From assembly GCA_006386115.1 (NCBI GenBank), contig VFIW01000177.1, forward strand, positions 1 through 58,095: 58,095 nucleotides of DNA. The letters run 5' to 3'. Shown piece after piece: positions 7,697 through 19,300 of the stretch. Source of the stretch: Globisporangium splendens. Taxonomy: Eukaryota > Oomycota > Peronosporomycetes > Pythiales > Pythiaceae. The position numbers and the translations under genes were made by a program. The number at the start of each line of letters is the position of its first letter. Position 1 is the first letter of the stretch. A model generated the notes under the pieces. It was not told where the DNA came from and did not search any database. It saw nothing but the letters and a program-made list of their open reading frames with translations.

Positions 7697-8620
7697 TTCA
7701 CTCTGTCACCCTCGATGCTCTCTTCATCAACATATATTTTATCACCCTCAATGATGTCTTCGACAAAACTCGATCGATCACCCTTGTTGATGTCTCATTT
7801 CCCACTTCTCATATACTCACACATACTCAACTGTTCATACCAAACTTCAACAATCACAACACCACCAACACTCGACGATACTCCACGCCACTTTCGGATA
7901 TTTACTCGCAATCACACTGCCCGGCTCTTTACACACGCAACACAACATGTCACGGATCACACTTCACTCGACACTACAGCAGTCACAAACAAACAACTCA
8001 GCTACTTGTGTTGTATGCTTCGTGAGTTCCTCTTCGCGCACACAATATACATCTACTCACATTCATCAGTATCATCATCACAAACCATACGATATGTACG
8101 ACACTAGAATTCACATCACATTTTTGCATTTGTAGTCTTATTCTCACATAATGTCATACAAATTCACTTTACGTGGTTCTTCTCTCAACATCACATCCAT
8201 ATACATACTTGAGGTGTCACCATATCTACTTCACACACATGATATGTTGCTCGCGCGCTCCATCAAACAACAAACAAGTGTGTCCGACATTGTATACAAA
8301 TGTTGATGAGTATTGAGTCTGCGCAGACACGATGATCATTGAAGTGGTACAGTGTATGTATACATGTCAGGAGGTACCACATCGTGTTGCATCGTTACAG
8401 TTACGCAGGTACACAAACTTTCATACAATCTCGCACTCTACATGTTTACTAACACTCATATCACACTCGTTGCTGTTGCCTTCCATGCATCAGTCACCAA
8501 TGTCATGCTTCGACTTGCTCACATCAGGAATATTGGTAGCTCAAGCAGGCGGAGCACAATCCCACATCTGCACAAGTCTCATACGAACCTGCTGAGTATT
8601 TCGAATATACATGCGCTGCC
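7697..8620 (+). repeat. Subtelomeric satellite block A (shortened)
   Basis: Starts TTCACTCTGTCACCCTC and follows blocks B and C to ATGCGCTGCC, where it diverges. Relative to B it lacks about 0.4 kb, apparently lost between two internal repeats (both around AACAACTCAGC). Several open frames of 60-130 codons exist, but they are low-complexity Ser/Thr/His-rich frames of an A/C/T-rich strand and I do not treat them as genes. Confidence 0.8.
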
Positions 8621-9243
8621 GCTTCAGAGTACTTGTTGCTTTCCATCGCGAATTGGAAAATGAATGGTAGAAGAAGAAGAAAACTTTCGCATTGTCATAA
8701 GCTCTGTATGTGTCACACGCTTCATCATGTCCACTGTCGCCATTCAGATGCAACTTCAAGTGCGTATTTTTGTACACGTTGAACTTCTGTTTGTGTCACA
8801 CGCTGCCTGATTTACAAAGCAGCCAATCAGAATGTCCACTCAATACACGAGGATCAAATGATTTGTCGTCGTCGTCACTCTTCCTTTTGGGAGTCCAAAT
8901 AATGCATGTTATAGGCTACCTATTGCACAAAATGGCTTACTTCATTACATTATAAATGTCATAAATCAATAGATTGATATGTCCTAAATCATTAGATTTT
9001 ATAGCTTAAGTCAATACTTCAAATATTGCCTAACTCAGTACTCGATATAGCATAAGTCAATACTATCGATATAGCTTAATCCAGTACATTTCAAAATTGA
9101 ATGGATGGCGATAGCTCGGCACCAAAAACTTCTCGTTTCTAAAACTTTCGGATATGGGGTTTTCAATGGCGTAGAAAACGATGGTGAGATTTTGAGAAAG
9201 ATTGTGTGGCTTGTTTTTGTGCAATGCGACATTTTTTCAGTTT
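8621..9243. repeat. Subtelomeric filler with short AT-rich tandem repeats
   Basis: No gene seen. Around 8925-9090 a unit of roughly 28-32 bases resembling ATAGCTTAAGTCAATACT recurs four or five times imperfectly. The rest is unique within the window. Confidence 0.5.
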
Positions 9244-9376
9244 TTTCGTTATATCTCAAAAAGTAAAATTTCAGCAGATTTCTCGTTTTCGCCGAGATGC
9301 TGCCCGTCGTTGAAAACATACCCCCACAAATTTCTACGAAATTTGTGTGGCTAGTTTTCAAACGGGACAGCATCTA
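9244..9376 (+). repeat. Subtelomeric repeat end, copy 2, with hairpin (9298-9372)
   Basis: Matches 1-133 from TTTCGTTATATCTC through the hairpin to GACAGCATCTA. The loop and inner stem are identical, while outer stem bases differ in a paired way (TTTTAAAAC versus GTTGAAAAC on one arm, with matching changes on the other). Confidence 0.75.
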
Positions 9377-9377
9377 A

Positions 9378-11714
9378 TTCACTCTCTCACCCTCAATGCT
9401 GTCTTCGACGAAATATTTTTTATCACCATCGATGCTCTCTTCATCAACATATATTTTATCACCCTCAATGATGTCTTCGACAAAACTCGATCGATCACCC
9501 TCGTTGATGTCTCATTTCCCACTTCTCATATACTCACACATACTCAACTGTTCATACCAAACTTCAACAATCACAACACCACCAACACTCGACGATACTC
9601 CACGCCACTTTCGGATATTTACTCGCAATCACACTGCCCGGCTCTTTACACACGCAACACAACATGTCACGGATCACACTTCACTCGACACTACAGCAGT
9701 CACAAACAAACAACTCAGCACCATCTGCTATATGCTTCGTGGGTTCCTGTCAGCACACACAATATACATTTGCTCACTTTTATCCATGTGTCCGACATTC
9801 CACACAAATGTTGATGAGTATCGAGTCTGCGCAGACACAGTGATCATTACAGTTACTCAGATACACAAACTTTCATACAATCTCGCACTCGGCATGTTTC
9901 CAAACACTCCTATCATCCTTCTTGTTGTCTCAGTAGCCTTTTATCATTCACTCACACACTCATTCCAAATATCACCAATCACAATACCATCTACAATGTA
10001 TGATACTTCACACCACTTTGGAATATCCACTTACACCCACACTGCCCAGCTCTTCACACACTCAACACACCATGTCACGGATCACAATCACACTTCACTC
10101 TACACTGCAGCAGTCACAAACAAACAACTCAGCTACTTATGTTGTATGCTTCGTGAGTTCCTCTTCGCGCACACAATATACATCTACTCACATTCATCAG
10201 TATCATCATCACAAACCATACGATATGTACGACACTAGAATTCACATTTTTGCGTTTGTAGTCTTATTCTCACATAATGTCATACAAATTCACTTTACGT
10301 GGTTCTTCTCTCAACATCACATCCATATACATACTTGAGGTGTCACCATATCTACTTCACACACATGATATGTTGCTCGCGCGCTCCATCAAACAACAAA
10401 CAAGTGTGTCCGACATTGTATACAAATGTTGATGAGTATTGAGTCTGCGCAGACACGATGATCATTGAAGTGGTACAGTGTATGTATACATGTCAGGAGG
10501 TACCACATCGTGTTGCATCGTTACAGTTACGCAGGTACACAAACTTTCATACAATCTCGCACTCTACATGTTTACTAACACTCATATCACACTCGTTGCT
10601 GTTGCCTTCCATGCATCAGTCACCAATGTCATGCTTCGACTTGCTCACATCAGGAATATTGGTAGCTCAAGCAGGCGGAGCACAATCCCACATCTGCACA
10701 AGTCTCATACGAACCTGCTGAGTATTTCGAATATACATGCGCTGCCCAAGTATAGTGGTACAGTGTATAGTGGTACAGTGTATGTATACGTAACAGGAGG
10801 TACCACCATCGTGTTGCCCATGTAATGTTACGCAGGTATACAAACTTTCATTCAATTTGGTTCATTACTGACGTCACGCGAGCAGAGTGTCGATAACAAG
10901 TGTGCCGTGTACATAGACGAGTCAGGAAGTACCACTGTCGTGTTGTCCACATAAAATTACATAAGTATACAAACTTTCATACAATTTGCATCTATATTGA
11001 GGTCGCGCAAGCAGAGTGTCGATTACAAGGGTACCGTGTACATAGACGAGTCAGGAAGTACCACTGTCGTGTTGTCCACATAAAATTACATAGGTATACA
11101 AACTTTCATACAATTTGCCTTTATATTCGCTTTCTATTGTCCCAATCACACTCGCACCTGTGTAAATCGATATTTGTCGCATAGCCGTGCGTCCCCCCCG
11201 TCAAATGTGATACTTCCATCGCATTCCCCATACAAAAATACATACAAGTGCAAGTTTTCACGAGGTTTCGAGCACTTTTGCATGACACTCAAATAGAGTG
11301 GTACACGGTGCATAGACAGGTCTGAAAGTCCCACAGTCGTGTTCGCGATACAAAAGTAGGCAGGTATACAAAGTTTCATACAAATTGGCCCCCTGTAGCC
11401 CGCGCTGCAAGCACATTCGTCTTTGACTTCCATTGAGTATACTATACAAACTGACAGACAAATCGATGTGGTCCACCCTAACCATGTTTATATTTAGACC
11501 TAATTGAAATATTTCATGCAGAAACCCCGAAGATATCGGTGGTTAAGTTAATATAGAAAAGCCCAGTCAAATTTGCTCATCACTTTGCGAAAATCGAGCT
11601 CGGCTCGTCATGGTTAATATAGAAAAGCCCAGTCAAATTTGCTCGTCATGGTTTTGCCAGCAGAGCCTAACCACTTTGACTTGAAATTTGTATGATGACG
11701 AGCCTGTTTAGGGA
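9378..11714 (+). repeat. Subtelomeric satellite block B
   Basis: A 2337-bp block almost identical to block C at 13071-15281. It contains an internal duplication (two related stretches of about 0.4 kb within 9378-10240) and several degenerate monomers carrying ACAAACTTTCATACAAT (around 10544, 10842, 10970, 11100, 11370). One extra ~130-bp monomer (around 10915-11110) is present here and missing in C. It ends GCCTGTTTAGGGA, a single TTTAGGG. The 280-codon frame 9396-10238 is conserved in C but looks like translated satellite. Confidence 0.85.
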
Positions 11715-13070
11715 CATTGAACCCAAACAAACATCCAATCATTTGCCTCATCTAATCAATCTCCCTCTCGCTCCTCACCCACGAATGATTACTCCACCTG
11801 TGAGATCATCTGATCATCCCATCATACAACCCGTGTAATCATTTCATGCTCTTTTTGCTGCGTTTACGGCAACCAATACAGTGGATACCATCAAATTATA
11901 TGGTTGTACAGTATATACTCCTCAATGTAGTGCAATTACAGTGAGTATCTTTCCATTTTGCAGTTGTACATTGCTCCTTCTCTAAACTGTATTACAGCAC
12001 AAGCATCAGTGCAAGACAATAAAAGTACAGTTAATACTCTCTCTTTTCATATGAAACACTCTTCCTTTTCAAAAGTTGCGACTCACTCCAACAAATGAAC
12101 AGTATTGAAGGCAAAGTATTCATTTCGAGGGGTATATTGCACTTTTTCTGTACACAAATGGTACGATCGAATAGCCCACTTTTTTGTCTACCCGAATATA
12201 TGAAGGTTGTCGAATCAATGCAAAAACTCGCGACAGAAGCGTTGTTTACCCAGTCGGACGAGGTTTTTTGAAAAAACCAGACTCGGATCACACTTTTTTC
12301 ACATTCCGACTTCATATTCGGATTCACCGGATAGTTTCACATCCTACCATGTGTTTGTATGAAAGTTTGTATGCACACCCATGATACCGTCAACAGCAAC
12401 GCGAACTATCGGTTTCGAGAGGTCCTGTGTACTTTTTCTGTCCGGAAAACATACACTCCTGTGTCCCCGCATTTTCCTCTACCAGAATATATGACGGACG
12501 TCACTCAACTCGCAAAACTCGCTTCAGCGTCGTTGATTTACATGTGCGCAAGGTTTTTTGAAAAACCTCGAGTGGGATCGCACTTTTTCTGAAATCTGAC
12601 TTGATATTCGGACTCGCCGTATTTTTTTGGCATCTTGTACCCGAAGATCAGCCTGTTTGGAGTATGTTTGTATGTGGCCGTTTTCTGCACCGAACACACT
12701 TACTTTTTGTATGGTATACTTTATTCAAGCATACCGACCCATTTTCAGGTTCGTATCTGCTACAGATGTCGAGTTATGACAAACAACGAAATGCTGTGTT
12801 CTGATTGGCTTACGTGTAGCCCTAACGGAAATTTTTTTTGTATCGGATTTATAATAGCAAAGTAGTTGACTTGAAATTTGTAGGGGAGTCATTTCCTATT
12901 GTTTTCCGATACAAAAGAGGCGCCGCTTTGCGCTCCGGCGCCGCCGGGAGCAACTCCCTTAATGTTTTGTATGGGAAAGAGGGCGCCGCCGAGCGCGCTC
13001 CAGAAGGCTTCTCCCTTAAGTATCGGAAAACATTCCTGGGCGGCGCCACCTTAGGGCCCCTAGACCCTAA
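11715..13070. repeat. Spacer between satellite blocks B and C
   Basis: No gene seen. It contains a diverged direct duplication: about 12110-12370 resembles 12415-12660, sharing CACTTTTTCTG, AATATATGA, GGTTTTTTGAAAAA and GATATTCGGA-like motifs in the same order. An inverted copy of the satellite motif (TTTGTATGAAAGTTTGTAT) sits near 12353. A GC-rich island follows at 12890-13055. Confidence 0.6.
12890..13055. repeat. GC-rich island with GGCGCC repeats and inverted ends
   Basis: In an AT-rich region this stretch has at least five GGCGCC sites. TTTTCCGATAC near 12900 is the inverse of GTATCGGAAAA near 13020. About three degenerate units of 50-60 bases, joined by CTCCCTTAA, can be seen. It ends at the CCTTAGGGCCCCTAGACCCTAA junction with block C. 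Confidence 0.6.
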
Positions 13071-15281
13071 TTCACTCTCTCACCCTCGATGCTCTCTTCG
13101 ACAAAATATTTTTTATCACCCTCGATGCTCTCTTCATCAACATATATTTTATCACCCTCAATGATGTCTTCGACAAAACTCGATCGATCACCCTCGTTGA
13201 TGTCTCATTTCCCACTTCTCATATACTCACACATACTCAACTGTTCATACCAAACTTCAACAATCACAACACCACCAACACTCGACGATACTCCACGCCA
13301 CTTTCGGATATTTACTCGCAATCACACTGCCCGGCTCTTTACACACGCAACACAACATGTCACGGATCACACTTCACTCGACACTACAGCAGTCACAAAC
13401 AAACAACTCAGCACCATCTGCTATATGCTTCGTGGGTTCCTGTCAGCACACACAATATACATTTGCTCACTTTTATCCATGTGTCCGACATTCCACACAA
13501 ATGTTGATGAGTATCGAGTCTGCGCAGACACAGTGATCATTACAGTTACTCAGATACACAAACTTTCATACAATCTCGCACTCGGCATGTTTCCAAACAC
13601 TCCTATCATCCTTCTTGTTGTCTCAGTACCCTTTTATCATTCACTCACACACTCATTCCAAATATCACCAATCACAATACCATCTACAATGTATGATACT
13701 TCACACCACTTTGGAATATCCACTTACACCCACACTGCCCAGCTCTTCACACACTCAACACACCATGTCACGGATCACACTTCACTCTACACTGCAGCAG
13801 TCACAAACAAACAACTCAGCTACTTATGTTGTATGCTTCGTGAGTTCCTCTTCGCGCACACAATATACATCTACTCACATTCATCAGTATCATCATCACA
13901 AACCATACGATATGTACGACACTAGAATTCACATCACATTTTTGCGTTTGTAGTCTTATTCTCACATAATGTCATACAAATTCACTTTACGTGGTTCTTC
14001 TCTCAACATCACATCCATATACATACTTGAGGTGTCACCATATCTACTTCACACACATGATATGTTGCTCGCGCGCTCCATCAAACAACAAACAAGTGTG
14101 TCCGACATTGTATACAAATGTTGATGAGTATTGAGTCTGCGCAGACACGATGATCATTGAAGTGGTACAGTGTATGTATACATGTCAGGAGGTACCACAT
14201 CGTGTTGCATCGTTACAGTTACGCAGGTACACAAACTTTCATACAATCTCGCACTCTACATGTTTACTAACACTCATATCACACTCGTTGCTGTTGCCTT
14301 CCATGCATCAGTCACCAATGTCATGCTTCGACTTGCTCACATCAGGAATATTGGTAGCTCAAGCAGGCGGAGCACAATCCCACATCTGCACAAGTCTCAT
14401 ACGAACCTGCTGAGTATTTCGAATATACATGCGCTGCCCAAGTATAGTGGTACAGTGTATAGTGGTACAGTGTATGTATACGTAACAGGAGGTACCACCA
14501 TCGTGTTGCCCATGTAATGTCACGCAGGTATACAAACTTTCATTCAATTTGGTTCATTACTGACGTCACGCGAGCATAGTGTCGATAACAAGTGTGCCGT
14601 GTACATAGACGAGTCAGGAAGTACCACTGTCGTGTTGCCCGCATAAAGTTACATAGGTATACAAACTTTCATACAATTTGCATTTATATTCGCTTTCTAT
14701 TGTCCCAATCACACTCGCACCTGTGGAAATCGATATTTGTCGCATAGCCGTGCGTCCCCCGTCAAATGTGATACTTCCATCGCATTCCCCATACAAAAAT
14801 ACATACAAGTGCAAGTTTTCACGAGGTTTCGAGCACTTTTGCATGACACTCAAATAGAGTGGTACACGGTGCATAGACAGGTCTGAAAGTCCCACAGTCG
14901 TGTTCGCGATACAAAAGTAGGCAGGTATACAAAGTTTCATACAAATTGGCCCCCCTGTAGCCCGCGCTGCAAGCACATTCGTCTTTGACTTACATTGAGT
15001 ATACTATACAAACTGACAGACAAATCGATGTGGTCCACCCTAACCATGTTTATATTTAGACCTAATTGAAATATTTCATGCAGAAACCCCGAAGATATCG
15101 GTGGTTAAGTTAATATAGAAAAGCCCAGTCAAATTTGCTCATCACTTTGCCAAAATCGAGCTCGGCTCGTCATGGTTAAGTTAATATAGAAAAGCCCAGT
15201 CAAATTTGCTCGTCATGGTTTTGCCGGCAGAGCCTAACCACTTTGACTTGAAATTTGTATGATGACGAGCCTGTTTAGGGA
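13071..15281 (+). repeat. Subtelomeric satellite block C
   Basis: Near-identical copy of block B, lacking one ~130-bp internal monomer and with a few point differences. It ends with the same GCCTGTTTAGGGA, after which unique sequence starts. Confidence 0.85.
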
Positions 15282-15716
15282 TCGTTGACTCGAAATGCTC
15301 TCTCTCGTTTTCGGAATACCAGATCTGATTTGATCCCTCATTTACACCAGCTCTACTGCAATACGCTAATTCAAATGCAGCGAGTTTTGAAAATTACGAC
15401 GCTGACGCTGAAGGTGTCTGTGACAGCTGTGACTATTTAAATTACTTCCATTTTTAAAAACACACAACACCATTCCCTTCGTTGTTTGAACCCTGCAGCA
15501 TTTTATGCGTTGATATAATCTCGAAGCAATGTTGTCAATTATACAAGAATTGACCCTTTTCTCACTCACAGAAACCCTCCCTTCATTTCACATGCAACAA
15601 AAGATGGGACGAGAACCAGCCGCGCTGTCTTGCAGGCGCTTCAAATTGTTTGGTCATCGCGATTGGTCCACCCGCAGTGCTCGTCCTCTCCACGTGCGAC
15701 TTGCCAACCCCAATCA

Positions 15717-15747
<31 letters not shown>

Positions 15748-16307
15748 TTGACTGACTTCTTCACTCGAGTTCTGCGAGCGGACAGGGTAGGGTTGCTAGA
15801 GCAAGCGAATTTATTCCGTACAGTGGGTGCAAGCTACAATGTACTTTACGGATTATTTTTCATCCCTCTTTACGCTTGCCATCTGGAACGAAGCGAGCGC
15901 GGCGAACGCGAAGCAGAGCAAAAAGAACTTGAACAAGGGGGAGAACGAAGGAGCAGGTGTATGCGCGAAAGGAAGCGAGAGCGACGCCAGAACTAGCACG
16001 ACCAACAGTTTGTCAACACTACCAGACACAGAGAGCGCGTTGATCCACTGTAAATCTACGCGGTCGCTGTCAGTCGTGTTTCGAAGCGAGAGAAGAAGAC
16101 AAAGCAAGGGGTAGTGGAGATTGCATCCGCTGTCGTTGTTTTCGTCTGCATCGTAAGTAAGATCCTGCACCCGTTCTCTCACTTTACGCCCTATCAATAA
16201 CTCAGTATCCATCGGTTATGTAGGAGAGTTGTGCCGTCCGTGGCTGTGCTTGTGTACCTGTGTTTTTGTGCAGCATTTCTTGCGTCGGGTAAAGCAGCAT
16301 TTCGTCA
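15282..16307. other. Intergenic region upstream of the eIF2alpha kinase gene
   Basis: First unique sequence after the subtelomeric repeats. A (CT)n microsatellite lies at 15724-15749. Open frames of up to 155 codons exist but are crossed by the microsatellite and resemble nothing known. This is likely promoter and 5' UTR of the next gene. Confidence 0.5.
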
Positions 16308-19300
16308 ATGGACCAGTATGATTTCGACTACTCTTTCCTGCGATCGACATGGAAGCGCCCGATATCGAAACTAGTGTTGGTAACAGTAATGTTATTGCTG
16401 AGCGTTTGCTCATGTGCGATTGGGACAGTAGCGTCAGTGCCAAAGCGCGTCGCCGGTGGCCGATCGATTCCAGTGCCATACGAGTTTTCTACCGCAAAGC
16501 TTCCGGGCAGCAAGCTCGAAGATATCATCGTGGCAGGGGGGTTGGATGGCAGAGTGTATGCCATCGACGCGTGGACTGGCAACATGCTGTGGACGTTTGA
16601 CTCTGGAGGTCCAATGGTAGACTCTTCCAACTGCGGCGTGTCGCCGCCTCAGCAGCAATCACAACGGCATGAACGCGACAGCAGCCACCGCGACTCCCGA
16701 CCAGAACCATGGCGAACCACTACCGTAAATGTTGACGGAGGTTTGGATACGATGCAAGGCAAGGACGAATTGTCGATCATTGAGAAACAGCGTCAGTCGA
16801 CAGAGATGGCTGCTGTGACTGCAGCTGTGATGGCCGAGTTGGTGCCTTCGTACAATGGCAGACTGTATCATTTGTCCAAGTCGAGTATCAAGGAACTGGA
16901 GATGACAATGGTCGACATCATCAATGCGAATGGACCTGTCCGACTAGTCGATGAAGGCCCAGATGGCGAAAGCCTCTCGGATATTATCCTTTTTGGAGAA
17001 AAACGGACCGAGATATTTACGCTCGATGCTTCGAATGGGTTAATTCAGCCTTACTATCCTGTATCGCCAACCGCATCACCCGTCGCGCTTTCAAAAGATG
17101 TCCTATTTGGCCGGTCCGAGTTCAAGACCCGCGCAGTCCATGCTCGCAACTCGTCGTCGACTCGGTGTTTCAAGATCTCGGAGTATTTTCTTCAATTTAC
17201 GGAGCAATCTCACTGTACGCTGATGGATGATGAGAGCACGCAAACTGCACACTTTCCGCCAGATATTATAGTTCTTCCGAAAGACCCAGATGCATCCGAG
17301 GAAGACGAAGGTTCGACAATCACAGCGTATGATCCGTGGACAAACAAGCAACTTTGGGAAGTCGAAATTCCTCATTTCGACGTTCTGGCTGTCTTCGGTA
17401 TTTCGACCACTCGCGGCTCGACGTTTTACAAGTGGAAAGTGGACGGACCGTCATCCAATGCTTTCTCGAAATCAAAAAATCAAGTTCTTACTGATGGCGC
17501 AGACATCAAAGAGAAGGCAAAACTACCTGGCTCGCCCACATCCGCTCAACACTCGGTGGATTCAAAAAGAGAACCCAGTCAACCTCTTGACGATGCCGAT
17601 ACAAGCTCCGAATCGAAACAACTCACACGCGTCACTTCGCGCTCGCGTGATTCGATAGAGACTCATTTCCGCTTACGATTGCTTGGAAACAACTACTACT
17701 TGGAGCCCAGCAGTGAGGACGTGAGCAATTTCAGCGGCAGTGAATCACCGTCGTCAGCTGCAGCATTTCACGAAAGTGACAATAATGGAATCTACGAGGA
17801 GACTCAGCCACGGCGAAAGCACCGAGTGTTCTGGAAACCGATCGTGAACGAGGGAAAACGTGGTGTGTTCATCACGTACTACCATGTTGGCGCAATGATG
17901 ATCGGTGTCACTGTCGGGTCTCTACTTATTGCGTGGGGATGCTACGTGAAAGGGCTGTCTGCTTCAATCGCTCATAATGCGATCAAGGGCAGCAACCAGT
18001 TCTTTATGTCCCATGTTCACCAGCTGACGATCGAGCGCCCTGGAGAAGAGAGTATTACAATTTCAAGTGTGATCAGCCGCCCCCTGTTGATGAGCGCTTT
18101 CGACACTCCGCGCACGTTACCGTTGCTTGAGAATGGCGATTCAACCAGTTTCAGTTCCTCCAGCATCAACATTAACATTGACCCAGCTACAGAAGCAGAA
18201 CTGATGGACAAATTCGCGCGAATGTCTGCAATCGAGGCTGCGTCGGCGTTGGTTAGCGCAGGTTATTCAAGTACAAGGTCTAAAGTGCTCCAGGTTGGGT
18301 ATGAGGCAGATTCCACTGGCTCGCCAATGTCATCCGCGATAGTTGTACGAACCCCGAGTAACTCGGTATCTTTGCAATTGAGCAAGGCTGTGCCGACGAC
18401 GTCTCCGGGGTTCGATGTTGATGAGCTTGATCCCTCTTTTGACGAGAGCTTCAGCGACTCGAACGATGAAGAGAAGGTGTCTCCTTCTACCGTGCCACCT
18501 GAAATTTCAATTTTCGACCGTGACAATGAGCATGAGGAAGATCGAGGAGAGGTGCATGAAGATCCTGTTGCTGATCGTGTTACAGTTGAAGATGATGCAT
18601 CTGTTCAGTCGTCAGAGAAATCCGAAGCCACGTCTTGGAATTCCAATACTGGTAGCAATTTAAGCAGCGACGACGAAAGCAGTAGCAGCGCCGAGTCCAG
18701 TGCGAAGAATAGCGATACTTCCAGCAGCGAAAGCGATCATCAGCACTTGAAAGAGCGCAAGGGTTCCGATGCGTCGTCGTCTGACTCTTCCCACGCAAAC
18801 GAAGCCGAGGTTTTGTTTCCTTTCGTCTGCCAAAGTCGCTTTGCAAACGAATTTGAGGAGATTTCTGCGATCGGTAAAGGCGGTTTCGGCCAGGTTATTC
18901 TGGCTGAGAATCGGTTAGATGGGCGAAAGTACGCCATCAAACGCGTCGGGCTTCATTTGAAGAACCAGACGTCCAAAACGCTCCAGAAGTTCCTTCGGGA
19001 AGTGAAAATCCTCGCTTTACTGGATCACCCGAACATTGTGCGATACTATCAAGCCTGGCTTGAGAAAGTTGAAGAATCTTCTTCGACAGGTTTGTTCACT
19101 GTGTCATCTGACCTCGATTCCAGTCGAGCTGGAGGTCCAAACAGAAACTACTCGATGAGCAACTTGCTCGCACCAATTTCCGAAATGGAATTTTCTGACA
19201 ATCAGCCCAACCGAATGGATTTCTACAGTAACGGTGGCGCATTGGATGACGACGACGATGGGGGCTTTATGTGGGAACGCGATTCATCGTCTGAACTGAG

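Noticed and set aside
9396..10238. 280-codon frame conserved between satellite blocks B and C
   Set aside because: The conservation is explained by whole-block duplication. The frame is low-complexity Ser/Thr/His/Ile and starts inside the repeat; block A breaks it.
15529..15996. 155-codon ORF upstream of the kinase
   Set aside because: It crosses a (CT)n microsatellite that gives a Ser-Leu run and shows no family; more likely 5' flank.
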